From the NCBI RefSeq assembly GCF_006864455.1, contig NZ_QHLK01000014.1:1-50935 (forward strand): DNA of 50,935 bases, in the 5' to 3' direction. Both the position numbers and the translations under genes were made by a program. The notes beneath the pieces were generated by a model, which had not been told where the DNA came from, did no database searches, and worked only from the letters and a program-made list of their open reading frames with translations. This document shows positions 8,443 through 17,901 of this stretch, piece after piece (position 1 is the stretch's first letter; each line of letters begins with the position of its first letter). The stretch comes from Campylobacter sp. MIT 97-5078. GTDB taxonomy: Bacteria; Campylobacterota; Campylobacteria; Campylobacterales; Campylobacteraceae.

Positions 8443-8673
8443 TGTTTTTACTCCCTACTTTAAATTCCGCTTCATCAAGCATTTTATATTTTTTAAGCTT
8501 ATTTTTATTATTATATCTTCATTTAAGATTGTGAAATTCTAGCAAAAAATACTAAATTTTTTTATTATTTTAATATATAATCTACAATTCTTTGAAAAAT
8601 AAATAAAAAACTCAATCTAACCCTAAAGCAGTTTTTAACGCTAGCGAGCAAATTTCTACTTTTAATACATTTG

Positions 8674-8682
8674 TGTTATAAT
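8674..8682 (+). promoter_or_regulatory. Extended -10 promoter for amaA
   Basis: TGTTATAAT matches an extended -10 (TGn plus TATAAT) 27 bases before the amaA ATG. It is followed by an AAAGGG ribosome site. A second TATAAT lies at 8576-8581. No clear -35 is seen, as is common in Campylobacter. Confidence 0.6.
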
Positions 8683-8709
8683 ACTTTTTTAAATTAAAGG
8701 GCAAAACTC

Positions 8710-9750
8710 ATGAATGGAAAGTTTTTTTTCATCGGTTTGATTTTAGTGGTGCTGTGCCTACTTTTGTATTTGTTTAAAAGCTTTTTGATGGTTATAGCTA
8801 TCGCTTCTTTGATGGCGGTTGCTACTTCAAATATCAATGCTAAATTTTTAAGTCTTTTTCATGGTAAAAAAGTGCTTGCAACAAGCTCGACAACTATGCT
8901 TATGCTTTTGCTTTTTTTTGTGCCATTTTTTTATGCGATCACAAAAATGGGTATAGCGTTAAAAGATCTTGATATAAGCCATTTAAACGCAGCTTTGTTG
9001 TATTTTAAAAACTACCAGTTTAACTTGCCTGAATCTTTAGCCTTTTTAGAACCAAAGATAAGAGAATTTATCGCTAGTATTGATTTAAATAGCTTTTCAA
9101 AAGATATCTTTTCTTATCTTGGAAATTTCACAAAAATTGGGGCAAAATTCCTTACCGATATGGTTTTAATCATCGTTTTTTACTTCTTTGCCAATCTTTA
9201 TGGCACTCAACTTATCATCTATTTAAAATCCGTCATTCCTATCAATAAAGAAGAATTTAATGAAATTTTAAGCGAAGTAGGTAATGTTATGGCGGTGGTG
9301 TTTTACTCAACTGCTGTTATTTCTATATTTGAGGGTATTTTATTTGCCCTTATCATTGCTTTTTTTGGCTATGATGGCGTGCTTTTTGGCATTATCTTTG
9401 CTTTTTCTTCACTTATCCCCGCTGTTGGCGGGGCTTTAGTATATGTGCCTTTAAGCTTGTATGAATTTGCTTTAAATGGTTGGCAAAACGCTCTTTGGAT
9501 ATTTTTAGCTTCTATCATCATTATTTCGCTTATTGCCGATACTTTTATCAAGCCTTTAATTATCAAGTGGATCAATGAAAAGCTTGTAAAAACCCCAACG
9601 CAGATTAATGAACTTCTCATTTTTTTATCTATGCTTGCTGGAATTTCAAGCTTTGGTTTTTGGGGCATTATACTAGGGCCAGCGATTTTAACTTTTTTCA
9701 TCTCAACTATAAAAATGTATGTGATTTTAAAGAACAAAAAATTAGTCTAA
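8710..9750 (+). CDS. amaA: AI-2E family transporter / acid membrane antigen A homolog
   Basis: This 346-aa integral membrane protein has about seven to eight hydrophobic helices: two at the N-terminus, one near 60-80, then a polar periplasmic stretch (about 90-145) and a cluster of helices to the end. The C-terminal half has family features such as SSLIPAVGGALVYVP near 235 and GILLGPAILTFF-like text near 318. The family (formerly UPF0118) includes exporters of varied substrates; the AI-2 link is a family name, not a proven role. It is the expected partner of ruvB in gene order. It converges with ctsX and their 3' ends overlap by nine bases. Confidence 0.87.
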   Translation: MNGKFFFIGLILVVLCLLLYLFKSFLMVIAIASLMAVATSNINAKFLSLFHGKKVLATSSTTMLMLLLFFVPFFYAITKMGIALKDLDISHLNAALLYFKNYQFNLPESLAFLEPKIREFIASIDLNSFSKDIFSYLGNFTKIGAKFLTDMVLIIVFYFFANLYGTQLIIYLKSVIPINKEEFNEILSEVGNVMAVVFYSTAVISIFEGILFALIIAFFGYDGVLFGIIFAFSSLIPAVGGALVYVPLSLYEFALNGWQNALWIFLASIIIISLIADTFIKPLIIKWINEKLVKTPTQINELLIFLSMLAGISSFGFWGIILGPAILTFFISTIKMYVILKNKKLV

Positions 9751-10335
9751 AACGAAATTTTGCATATCATCGCTTCCATAAAAGCTAAGATAGCTTTCAA
9801 GGGCTTTTAAGCCCTCTTCTTTTTTACCTTGCAAATTTTTAGCCCTTGCAAAAATAAGCCATGAATTTGGCTCTTTTGTGTCTATAGAATTCGCCTTTAA
9901 AGCCCAAAATATAGCTTTTTCATAGTCTTTATTTTCAAGATGAAAAGAAGCAAGCTTTAAAGCACTTTGCATATTTTCTTTGGTGTAAAATTCAGCTTTT
10001 AATTTGGCTGGATTTATGGGATAGGATTTAAGAATGACTTTCTTTTGTGGTGCTAAAGGGGCTAAATTTACAATTTGTTCTTTTGCATTTACCTTTGCTA
10101 AAAGTTCTTCTTTTGCGAGTTTAGCCTTTGCAAGCTCTAGTCTTTGAAGCATTTTATTTTTCTCATATAAAGCAATTTTAATCCGCTCTTCTTGCAAATT
10201 TTGCTCTTGCAAAAAGAAAAAAATTCCAGCCAAACACCCCACACATAAAGCAAAATATGCAAATCTTAAAGCAAAACATTTGAATTTATAGGTTTTGTAT
10301 TTTTGCTCGAGTTCTTGAAGCTGATATTGAGTCAT
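9742..10335 (-). CDS. ctsX: Competence-associated inner membrane protein CtsX-like
   Basis: This 197-aa protein is bitopic: a short cytoplasmic N-terminus rich in Tyr, Lys and Gln, one membrane helix (about 22-43), a coiled-coil-like stretch (about 45-85, QEERIKIALYEKNKMLQRLE) and a C-terminal region with TPR-like helices (about 120-190). It follows ctsP with a 3-bp gap in the order known from C. jejuni, where CtsX is a membrane partner of the ATPase CtsP in natural transformation. The overall build resembles the MshN-type pilus biogenesis proteins. It is the last cts gene here; ctsE and ctsF do not follow. Confidence 0.75.
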   Translation of the reverse strand: MTQYQLQELEQKYKTYKFKCFALRFAYFALCVGCLAGIFFFLQEQNLQEERIKIALYEKNKMLQRLELAKAKLAKEELLAKVNAKEQIVNLAPLAPQKKVILKSYPINPAKLKAEFYTKENMQSALKLASFHLENKDYEKAIFWALKANSIDTKEPNSWLIFARAKNLQGKKEEGLKALESYLSFYGSDDMQNFVLD

Positions 10336-10338
10336 AAG

Positions 10339-11010
10339 CTATCCTAAAATATTGTGATATAAAGCACTAAGCTCAAGCAAACTTTTTTCACTTTTTGGCT
10401 TATTTTTATAATGAATTTGCAAGTCTTTAAAACTCAAAATAAGCTTATCAAGGGTTCTTAGATTGTATTTTGCAAGCTTGAAAAGCCATTTTGCATTTGA
10501 AATTTTAATCTTAAGTTTGTGCTTAAGTTCAAGATAAGCTTCAAGCTCATTTAAACTTAAATTTGAAAGCTCAAAAATGCTTGAAATTCGGCTTTTAAAA
10601 TGTTCTTTATGAAAATCATCAAGCATTTTGTGCGTGCTTAAAATAAAGCTTATATTGCCTATATCGCTAAGCACACGTAACTTTTCAAGCACCTTTTTTT
10701 CATACATACCAAGCTCATCAAGGGCAATGATAAGACGCTTTTGTTCTTTTAATCTTAAGCAAAACTCTTTAAATTCAAGCTCTTGTTTAAAAATACTTCT
10801 GCTTAAAGCTTTTAAAAAAGCATTTTCATCAGTAAAAGGTTCATTAAAAAGTGCGAGTTTATGTTCTTTTTGAAGCTGATGAAGCAAAATGCTTTTCCCG
10901 CTACCACTTTTTCCCACAAGTAAGATCAAATTTCGCTTGAGTTTTAAGGCATTTAAAAGCTCATTTAAAACACAAAGTTGTGAATGAAGTGGCACAAAAA
11001 CTTCACTCAT
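10339..11010 (-). CDS. ctsP: Competence NTP-binding protein CtsP (ExeA/MshM-like ATPase)
   Basis: This 223-aa soluble AAA-type ATPase is needed in C. jejuni for DNA uptake. Walker A LVGKSGSGKS lies at residues 31-40, Walker B LIIALDELGM near 92-101, and a sensor stretch ISFILSTH near 120. The fold is that of the ExeA/MshM/GspA family, which energises assembly of secretion or pilus machines. Its start overlaps the ctsD stop by four bases, implying translational coupling. No membrane segment is present; it is expected at the inner face of the membrane through CtsX. Confidence 0.85.
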   Translation of the reverse strand: MSEVFVPLHSQLCVLNELLNALKLKRNLILLVGKSGSGKSILLHQLQKEHKLALFNEPFTDENAFLKALSRSIFKQELEFKEFCLRLKEQKRLIIALDELGMYEKKVLEKLRVLSDIGNISFILSTHKMLDDFHKEHFKSRISSIFELSNLSLNELEAYLELKHKLKIKISNAKWLFKLAKYNLRTLDKLILSFKDLQIHYKNKPKSEKSLLELSALYHNILG

Positions 11011-12407
11011 AGCGAATATCCTAAATCTTTAAGGCTTGGTAAGCTTGAGTTTTCAATAATGCGAGGCGTGATGATAAAAACGATTTCGCTTGTTTGTTTG
11101 CCTTGATTTTCACTGCGAAACAAAGCCCCTAAAAGAGGGATTGAGGATAAAAAATTTACTGAATTTTCATCGCTTAACTCATCATGGCTAATCAATCCGC
11201 CTAAAATAAGTGTTTGGTTATTATCCATTTGCACGACTGTGGAGAGCTTTTTTTGTATGGTATCAGGGGCTATGTTTCGTGGTATGTCTTGTCTGCGGCT
11301 ATCTTGAGGGTATTTAAAACTGCTTAGACTAGGATTTATCCTTAACATAATTTTATTATCATCTGAAATTTCTGGCAGTATATTCAGCAAAATACCTACA
11401 AAAATGGAGTAGTTATTAAACACCTCACTTACAGTTGTGCCACTTTCTGTGCTTTTTGAGCTTTCTTTGACTTGATAATTAATCGTATCGCCTACTGAAA
11501 TGATGGCTTGCTGGTTGTTTAAGGCAACAAGTTTTGGATTTGAAAGCACTTTTGTTTGTCCATTTTGTGAGAGAAAATTAAGCACTGAACTTAAATTTAC
11601 ATTGGTATTTAAGCCTAAATTTTTCACAAATAAGTTTCCATTTTGATTTGACTGAAAGCCTAAATTTGAGTTTGTGCCGTCTTTGTTTTGGCTGTTAAAA
11701 TCAAGGCTGAAGTTTTGCCAATTAATCCCGCTTGAATGTGTTTCATTAAGGCTTACTGCGATGATTGAAACATCAATGATGACTTGTTTTTTAAGTCTAG
11801 CTCTAAGCATATCGATGTATTTTTTAGCTCGTAAGAGTTGATTTGGTGTGCCTGTGATCGTGATAAGTCCGGTGTTTGCATTGATGATGATAGCTTTATT
11901 TTCTTTTTCAAGTTCAAGTAAATTTGAAAGCTGATCTTGTATATCTTGCCAAAAATTAAAACGTTCTAAGCTTTTTACAACATTATCTTCAGTGTTTGTT
12001 TCAACGCCACTAAAATCATTTTGTTTTGAACGCGAATCAACAGAAGCCTTAGTTACGCTTTGTCCCTCACGAATGGAAGTGATATAGTTGAGTTTAAAGA
12101 TTTGGGTTTTAAGGCTTGAAATTTTAAGAATTTTACCATTAAAGTCAAAATGCAAATTCTGCTCTTTAATAAGAGTATGAAAAATCTCATCTAAGCTCAT
12201 TTGTTTGATATGGATATTTTTTTGTAAAAGGGCGATTTTATCTCTTGCGTTTTCATCAGCAACGATAATGCTAAAAGAGCACTCTAAAGCAAGTTCTTCT
12301 AAAATTTCTTCGGTGCTTACTTCTTCAAGCACGCTTAAGTCAAAAAGGCGTTTAGAACACGCATTTAAGTGGTTTTGCAACACTACAAGCAAAAAGAAGC
12401 TAGTCAA
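11007..12407 (-). CDS. ctsD: Competence secretin CtsD
   Basis: This 466-aa secretin would form the outer-membrane pore for DNA uptake. Residues 1-17 look like a short signal sequence; LQNHLNAC could even be a lipobox, though it is imperfect. STN- and N-domain-like segments follow (about 30-215). The C-terminal secretin domain (about 220-455) includes VLSNPKLVALNNQQAIISVG and TLILGGLISHDE, then SSIPLLGALFRSE and IVFIITPRII, all hallmarks of the PilQ/MshL/GspD family. It overlaps ctsR by eight bases. It is about as long as the C. jejuni protein. Confidence 0.92.
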   Translation of the reverse strand: MTSFFLLVVLQNHLNACSKRLFDLSVLEEVSTEEILEELALECSFSIIVADENARDKIALLQKNIHIKQMSLDEIFHTLIKEQNLHFDFNGKILKISSLKTQIFKLNYITSIREGQSVTKASVDSRSKQNDFSGVETNTEDNVVKSLERFNFWQDIQDQLSNLLELEKENKAIIINANTGLITITGTPNQLLRAKKYIDMLRARLKKQVIIDVSIIAVSLNETHSSGINWQNFSLDFNSQNKDGTNSNLGFQSNQNGNLFVKNLGLNTNVNLSSVLNFLSQNGQTKVLSNPKLVALNNQQAIISVGDTINYQVKESSKSTESGTTVSEVFNNYSIFVGILLNILPEISDDNKIMLRINPSLSSFKYPQDSRRQDIPRNIAPDTIQKKLSTVVQMDNNQTLILGGLISHDELSDENSVNFLSSIPLLGALFRSENQGKQTSEIVFIITPRIIENSSLPSLKDLGYSL

Positions 12408-12720
12408 TAAAAACTTTATGGTTAATCCTTTTTAGCTTAAGATAAAACAGCTCTTGTTCTCTTTGCAAAAGCACAGAGTCATTTGAAATTTCAAGCAAAC
12501 GAGCGTTGTCTAATCTTTCATTTACTTGATACCAAATTCCGTTTATTTTGGCTTTTTGATTAAAAATTGCTTGAAGTTTTAGATTTGTATCAATCTTTAT
12601 ATCTTCATCATAAAAAGGATTTTTAAATTGTGTGATGTCAATGGATTTTTGCAAAGGCACGGCTTGAATAGAAGCTAAAAAAGCTATACCAAAGCAAAAA
12701 ATCCATTTTTTCAAGCTCAA
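12400..12720 (-). CDS. ctsR: Small exported competence protein CtsR-like (PilP/MshK-like)
   Basis: This 106-aa protein has a signal peptide (KKWIFCFGIAFLASIQAV) and a small beta-rich domain. The text LQAIFNQKAKINGIWYQVNERL resembles the pilot-type domain of PilP, MshK and GspC, which dock to secretins. It precedes the secretin gene, overlaps it by eight bases, and overlaps the por stop by four, so the cts genes may be read from the por promoter as well as their own. The symbol follows its position before ctsD in C. jejuni, from memory. Confidence 0.72.
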   Translation of the reverse strand: MSLKKWIFCFGIAFLASIQAVPLQKSIDITQFKNPFYDEDIKIDTNLKLQAIFNQKAKINGIWYQVNERLDNARLLEISNDSVLLQREQELFYLKLKRINHKVFID

Positions 12721-15700
12721 TCCTTGCCGTGATTTTGTCCTAATTCATCACTAAAGTCAGTTGCTGCAAAACGTTTAAGCTGGCGGTATCTTCTTTGTGA
12801 ATCAGCCTTGTTTTTTGCATATAGTTCAGCTGCATGCTCTGGACTTGATTTTTTAAGCGAATTATAACGCACTTCATTGAGTAAGAAGCTTTCATAAAGA
12901 TCCCAATCTGGAGCTTTGCTCTCAAGCTTAAGTGGATTTTTACCCTCATTTTGCAAACGTGGATCAAAGGTATATAAAGGCCAATATCCACATTTTGTAG
13001 CAAGTTCGCCTTGATCGCCTGAATTCCCAAGCCCACCTTTAATACCATGAGCTATACAAGGCGAATAACAAATCACCAAAGAAGGACCATCATACGCTTC
13101 AGCCGCTATTAAGGTTCTGATGAGGTGGTTATAATTAGCGTTTGAATTAACCTGTGCGACAAAAATATAGCCATAAGTCATAGCAATTTGCCCTAAGTCT
13201 TTTTTCTGCACTGGTTTTCCAGCAGCAGCAAATTGAGCCACAGCTCCGGTATGCGTTGATTTAGAACTTTGTCCGCCTGTGTTTGAATACACTTCAGTAT
13301 CAAGCACTAAAATATTGACATTTTCCCCACTAGCTAAAACATGATCAAGCCCACCATAGCCTATATCATACGCCCAACCATCACCGCCAAAAATCCAGTG
13401 TGATTTTTTGGTTAAGAAATGCTTAATGTCTAAAATTTCAGCAGCAGCTTTGTTGTCTTTATTTTGCTCTAAGATAGGCACGAGTTTATCGCGAATTTCT
13501 AGGGTTTTTGCACTACTATCTTTGTTAGCAATCCACTCTTTAAATAAAGCTGAAAGTGCATTTGGCACGCTTGACATATTTTCATTCATAATCGTTTCTA
13601 TACGGTGGCGAACAGCTTGAGTAGCTACTTTCATACCAAAACCAAATTCAGCATTATCTTCAAAAAGTGAATTTCCCCAAGCCGGTCCATACCCATTTTT
13701 TACGCTTTTTCTATACGGCGTAGAAGGAGCTGATCCGCCATAAATCGAGCTACACCCTGTAGCATTAGCGATAATCATTCTCTCACCAAAAAGTCTTGTT
13801 ACAAGAGTGATATAAGGTGTTTCGCCACACCCTGGGCAAGCTCCGTGGAATTCAAATAAAGGCTGGGAAAATTGTGCGCCTTTGACATTTTCTTTTGCCA
13901 TAACTTCATCTTTGTAAGTGATTTTTTTGAATAAATAATCCGCATTTTCTTGCTCGCCAAAGTCAATCTCTTCTTCTAAAGGCACCATAACTAAAGACTT
14001 TTCTTTAGAAGGACATTCATGCACACAAAGCTCACAACCGGTGCAGTCAAGTGGAGAAACTTGAATTTTAAATTGCAATTTTTCACCCTTTGTTCCCTTA
14101 GCTTCAAGATGATGTTCTTTAACGCCTTGTGGAGCTAAAGAAAGCTCATTATCATTAATCAAAAACGGACGAATAACAGCATGAGGACAAACTGAAGCAC
14201 ATTGATTGCACTGAATGCAGTTTTTTTCTATCCAACGAGGCACCATAACACCTACGCCACGTTTTTCAAATTCAGTTGTTCCGCTTTCAAAGTGTGCGTC
14301 TTCGTAACCTAAAAAGGCTGAAACAGGCAGATCATTTCCTCTTGCTCTTTCCATAGGACGAGCGATTTTTTCAACAAATTCTGTGCCTTTATACGCATGC
14401 ACTTCTTCTTTTACCTCATCTTTGAGATTTACCCAAGCTGGATCAACATTGACTTTTATAAGTCCATCAGCACCCACATCAATCGCTTTATAATTCATCT
14501 CAACGATAACATCGCCTTTTTTACCATAAGTTTTATAAGCAAGCTCTTTCATATATTTTTGAGCTTGTTCAAAAGGAATGATATTAGTAAGTTTAAAGAA
14601 AGCTGATTGCATAATAGTGTTTGTGCGATTTCCTAAGCCCATATCGCGTGCAAGTTTGGTAGCGTTGATGATATAGAAGTTGATTTTTTTCTCGGCAAGA
14701 ATTTTTTTGACTTTATTTGGGATATGTTCTATGGTTTCTTTTTCACTCCAAATAGAATTAAGCAAGAAAGTTCCATTTTCTCTAATGCCCTCAAGCACTT
14801 CATAAGTCTCAAGATACGCAGCCACTGAACAAGCCACAAAGTGAGGTGTTGTCACAAGATAGGTTGAACGAATAGGCTTTTTAGAAAATCTTAAATGGCT
14901 TCTTGTATAGCCACCTGATTTTTTACTATCGTATGCAAAATAGGCTTGTGCGTAAAAATCTGTATTATCACCGATGATTTTAATGGAGTTTTTGTTTGCT
15001 CCGACGGTTCCATCTGCTCCAAGTCCATAAAAAAGGCATTCTGTAGTGCTATCATTGCTTAAAGAGATATTATCTTTTATCTCAAGTGAAGTATGAGTTA
15101 CATCATCAACTATGCCGACTGTGAAGTTGTTTTTTGGCTCTTTTTGGTTTAAATTCTCAAATACAGCAAACATTTGAGCAGGATTAACATCTTTTGAGCT
15201 TAAACCATATCTTCCACCTACGATTAAAGGAGTGTTTTCTTGATCATAAAAAGCTGTGCGTACATCAAGATAAAGTGGCTCTCCAAGAGATCCCGGTTCT
15301 TTTGTGCGATCTAAAACAGCGATTTTTTTCACTGATTTTGGCATAACATTAAAGAAGTATTTTAGGCTAAATGGGCGGTAAAGATAGACTTTTAAAAGCC
15401 CTACTTTTTCGCCTTTTTTGTTGAGATAATCCACAACTTGCTCTAAAGTTTGAGTAACAGAACCCATAGCGATAACTATCCTTTCAGCATCAGGTACACC
15501 ATAATACACAAAAGGTTTATACTCTCTACCGGTAATCTTTGAAAACTCAACCATATACTCATTTACAACATCAGGCAAGGCATCATAAAAGCGGTTTGAT
15601 AATTCTCTAGTTTGAAAGTAAATATCATCGTTTTGTGCTGTTCCTCTTGTCTTTGGATTTTCAGGTGTAAGACAGGAGTTTTTAAATTCACGAACAGCGT

Positions 15701-16292
15701 CCTTATCAAGCAAGCGATCAAAATCAGCATAATCCATAAGCTCGATTTTTTGAATTTCATGGCTTGTTCTAAAGCCGTCAAAAAAGTGCATAAAAGGCAC
15801 ACGACCTTTGATGGCTGCAAGATGAGCTAAGCCTGCTAAATCCATAGCTTCTTGCACAGAATGCGAACAAAGCATAGCAAAGCCGGTTTGTCTAGCCGCA
15901 TATACATCTTGATGATCCCCAAAGATAGACAAGGCTTGAGAAGCAATTGATCTTGCTGCGATATGGATCACGCAAGGTAGGAGTTGTCCAGCGATTTTAT
16001 ACATATTTGGAATTTTAAGTAAAAGCCCTTGAGAGGCTGTAAAAGTAGTCGTTAAAGCTCCAGCTTGAAGCGAACCATGCACAGTTCCAGCAGCTCCTGC
16101 TTCACTTTGCATTTCCACAACCCTAACAGCTGTTCCAAAAAGGTTCTTTTTTCCAGCTGCTGCCCAAGCATCCACATGATCAGCCATAGGTGAACTTGGC
16201 GTGATAGGATAAATCCCAGCAACTTCAGTAAAAGCATAAGAGGCATACGCGACTGCTTCGTTGCCGTCCATAGTTTTCATTTTCTTAGCCAT
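12717..16292 (-). CDS. por: Pyruvate:ferredoxin/flavodoxin oxidoreductase (single-chain)
   Basis: This enzyme oxidises pyruvate to acetyl-CoA and CO2 and passes electrons to flavodoxin or ferredoxin. The 1191-aa chain is the fused form: pyrimidine-binding domain at the N-terminus (YPITPSSPMADHVD), a transketolase-like domain, and a 2[4Fe-4S] domain (CIQCNQCASVCPHAV near 687 and CTGCELCVHECPS near 745). A third cluster motif GACPGCGETPY follows near 815, and the TPP-binding segment GDGWAYDIGYGG near 965. The start has a strong AAAGGA site. The upstream 280 bp contain two long hairpins. It is central to microaerobic energy metabolism and oxygen sensitive. Confidence 0.96.
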   Translation of the reverse strand: MAKKMKTMDGNEAVAYASYAFTEVAGIYPITPSSPMADHVDAWAAAGKKNLFGTAVRVVEMQSEAGAAGTVHGSLQAGALTTTFTASQGLLLKIPNMYKIAGQLLPCVIHIAARSIASQALSIFGDHQDVYAARQTGFAMLCSHSVQEAMDLAGLAHLAAIKGRVPFMHFFDGFRTSHEIQKIELMDYADFDRLLDKDAVREFKNSCLTPENPKTRGTAQNDDIYFQTRELSNRFYDALPDVVNEYMVEFSKITGREYKPFVYYGVPDAERIVIAMGSVTQTLEQVVDYLNKKGEKVGLLKVYLYRPFSLKYFFNVMPKSVKKIAVLDRTKEPGSLGEPLYLDVRTAFYDQENTPLIVGGRYGLSSKDVNPAQMFAVFENLNQKEPKNNFTVGIVDDVTHTSLEIKDNISLSNDSTTECLFYGLGADGTVGANKNSIKIIGDNTDFYAQAYFAYDSKKSGGYTRSHLRFSKKPIRSTYLVTTPHFVACSVAAYLETYEVLEGIRENGTFLLNSIWSEKETIEHIPNKVKKILAEKKINFYIINATKLARDMGLGNRTNTIMQSAFFKLTNIIPFEQAQKYMKELAYKTYGKKGDVIVEMNYKAIDVGADGLIKVNVDPAWVNLKDEVKEEVHAYKGTEFVEKIARPMERARGNDLPVSAFLGYEDAHFESGTTEFEKRGVGVMVPRWIEKNCIQCNQCASVCPHAVIRPFLINDNELSLAPQGVKEHHLEAKGTKGEKLQFKIQVSPLDCTGCELCVHECPSKEKSLVMVPLEEEIDFGEQENADYLFKKITYKDEVMAKENVKGAQFSQPLFEFHGACPGCGETPYITLVTRLFGERMIIANATGCSSIYGGSAPSTPYRKSVKNGYGPAWGNSLFEDNAEFGFGMKVATQAVRHRIETIMNENMSSVPNALSALFKEWIANKDSSAKTLEIRDKLVPILEQNKDNKAAAEILDIKHFLTKKSHWIFGGDGWAYDIGYGGLDHVLASGENVNILVLDTEVYSNTGGQSSKSTHTGAVAQFAAAGKPVQKKDLGQIAMTYGYIFVAQVNSNANYNHLIRTLIAAEAYDGPSLVICYSPCIAHGIKGGLGNSGDQGELATKCGYWPLYTFDPRLQNEGKNPLKLESKAPDWDLYESFLLNEVRYNSLKKSSPEHAAELYAKNKADSQRRYRQLKRFAATDFSDELGQNHGKD

Positions 16293-16442
16293 AATGAATT
16301 CCTTTCTTTATTTATATTTTTGTTAGGGTTGTTTTTGTGTTATGTCATTTATGCCATTTAGGATACTATTTATTTTCTTAAAAGCTAATTAAACCATTTT
16401 GATAATCAAGACTGTGACAATGTTTTGAGCGGAATTTACACA

Positions 16443-16480
16443 TTTAAGCGATACTATCCGAGGAGATTGTATCGCTTAAA
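16443..16480 (-). other. 12-bp perfect hairpin in the por upstream region
   Basis: TTTAAGCGATAC and GTATCGCTTAAA pair perfectly around a 14-nt loop (TATCCGAGGAGATT on the plus strand). There is no U-run, and it lies about 150 bp upstream of por. It could be a leader structure, an operator or part of the adh terminator. Confidence 0.45.
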
Positions 16481-16495
16481 AAGTAAATCAAAGAA

Positions 16496-16540
16496 CAAAT
16501 ACCATTTAAAAAATATTTTAAAAATATTAAATGGTATTTG
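16496..16540 (-). terminator. 14-bp hairpin downstream of adh
   Basis: CAAATACCATTTAA and TTAAATGGTATTTG pair perfectly with a 17-nt AT-rich loop, 33 bp after the adh stop. On the minus strand it is followed by TTCTTTG, a weak U-rich tail. It is the likely end of the adh transcript. Confidence 0.55.
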
Positions 16541-16572
16541 TAAATTTATAACAAAACTTTTATGAAACTATT

Positions 16573-17664
16573 TTAACTAAAAGATTTTTTCATATCAATC
16601 ACATAGCGAAATTTAGCCTTGCCACTTGTAAGATTATCATAGGCTTCATCTATCTTATCTGCTGTGATGATTTCGGTTTCTGGATAAATTTTATGCTTGA
16701 GGGAAAAATCAAGCATTTCTTGAGTTTCTTTCATACCCCCGATTAAAGAACCATACACTTTTTTACCAGCCTTAAACACAAGTGTATCTATGTTGATTTG
16801 TGGCATTGCTTCAGCTGGTGGTAAGCCTACTATTGCAAGTTCACCGCCGTATTTTAAAAGATCGATATACTCACTTACTTTATAAGCTGTTGGTATAGTT
16901 GAGATGATAAAATCAAAACGCTCTTTTACCTCACTTGGTTTGGTTGAGGTATAAAGAGCTTTTGTACCCATTTTCAAGGCTTCTTCTTTTTTCTTATCAT
17001 TTCTTGCAAAGACATAAACTTCTGCACCCATTTTTACAGCGTATTTTACCGCCATAGAGCCAAGCCCACCAAAGCCAGCTACGCCGACTTTATCCCCAGC
17101 TTTGATTTGGCTAAATTTCAAAGGTGAATACGTCGTAATGCCAGCACATAACAAAGGAGCTACTTTTTCAAGTGGAGCATCACTTGGCACACATACTGCA
17201 AAATGCTCATGAACGACTATGTTGTTACTATATCCTCCATAAGTTGGTTCATTATCATGAAAGCTATCTATACAATCATAAGTAAAAGTTGCCTTGCCAT
17301 TCATACAAAATTGCTCTTGACTTTTTTTGCAAGCTTCGCATTCTCCACAAGAATTCACCATACAACCAACACCAGCATAATCACCCACCTTAAATTTACT
17401 CACTTTTGAGCCTACAGCGATAACTCTACCAGCGATTTCATGACCCGGAATCATAGGATAAATTCCCTCATGCCATTCGCTTTTTGCACTATGCACATCG
17501 CTATGACAAATGCCTGCAAAAAGGATTTCGATTAAAATATCTTTTTCTCCAAGCGCATGACGCGAAAAATCATAAGGTTTAAATTGAGCATTTTTATCAG
17601 CCACAGCAAAACCTTTTGCTGAAATTCGCTTGCCACTAAGAGCTTCACTAATGTAATTTTGCAT
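16573..17664 (-). CDS. adh: Zinc-dependent NAD(P) alcohol dehydrogenase (cinnamyl-alcohol/YahK type)
   Basis: This 363-aa medium-chain dehydrogenase would interconvert aldehydes and alcohols, probably with NADPH. The catalytic zinc ligands appear in GICHSDVHS (Cys near 52) and PGHEIAGRV (His near 74). The four structural-zinc cysteines are in CGECEACKKSQEQFC. The Rossmann motif GVAGFGGLGSMAVK lies near 190-203. It matches the cinnamyl-alcohol dehydrogenase-like proteins of Campylobacter (C. jejuni Cj1548c type). The gene is monocistronic, with an AGAAGGAG ribosome site. The physiological substrate cannot be told from sequence. Confidence 0.88.
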   Translation of the reverse strand: MQNYISEALSGKRISAKGFAVADKNAQFKPYDFSRHALGEKDILIEILFAGICHSDVHSAKSEWHEGIYPMIPGHEIAGRVIAVGSKVSKFKVGDYAGVGCMVNSCGECEACKKSQEQFCMNGKATFTYDCIDSFHDNEPTYGGYSNNIVVHEHFAVCVPSDAPLEKVAPLLCAGITTYSPLKFSQIKAGDKVGVAGFGGLGSMAVKYAVKMGAEVYVFARNDKKKEEALKMGTKALYTSTKPSEVKERFDFIISTIPTAYKVSEYIDLLKYGGELAIVGLPPAEAMPQINIDTLVFKAGKKVYGSLIGGMKETQEMLDFSLKHKIYPETEIITADKIDEAYDNLTSGKAKFRYVIDMKKSFS

Positions 17665-17901
17665 TTTTTCTCCTTCTAAATTTATTAATAATGATGAAAT
17701 TATACAACCAGATACTTAATGTCTGTCAAGAGCAAATTTTAAAAAATGAAAGATAAAAAAAGAGAAGTAAAAAGCTTAATTAAAGATATTAAAAATCTAA
17801 AATTTTGGTATTAATCTTTCTCTTTTTCAAAAAATGATTATAGAAGAAGTAGAGGAAGCATTAAAAATAAAAAATAAAACACTTGATAAAAAAACTATAC
17901 A
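17665..17901. other. Gene-poor spacer between adh and secY
   Basis: This AT-rich stretch holds the adh promoter region and two very short plus-strand frames (22 codons from 17746 and 24 codons from 17834). Neither has a convincing ribosome site. I see nothing else in it. Confidence 0.4.

Noticed and set aside
15563-15830. Overlapping frames within por on both strands
   Set aside because: They are fully contained in the conserved por coding region and show no protein family features.
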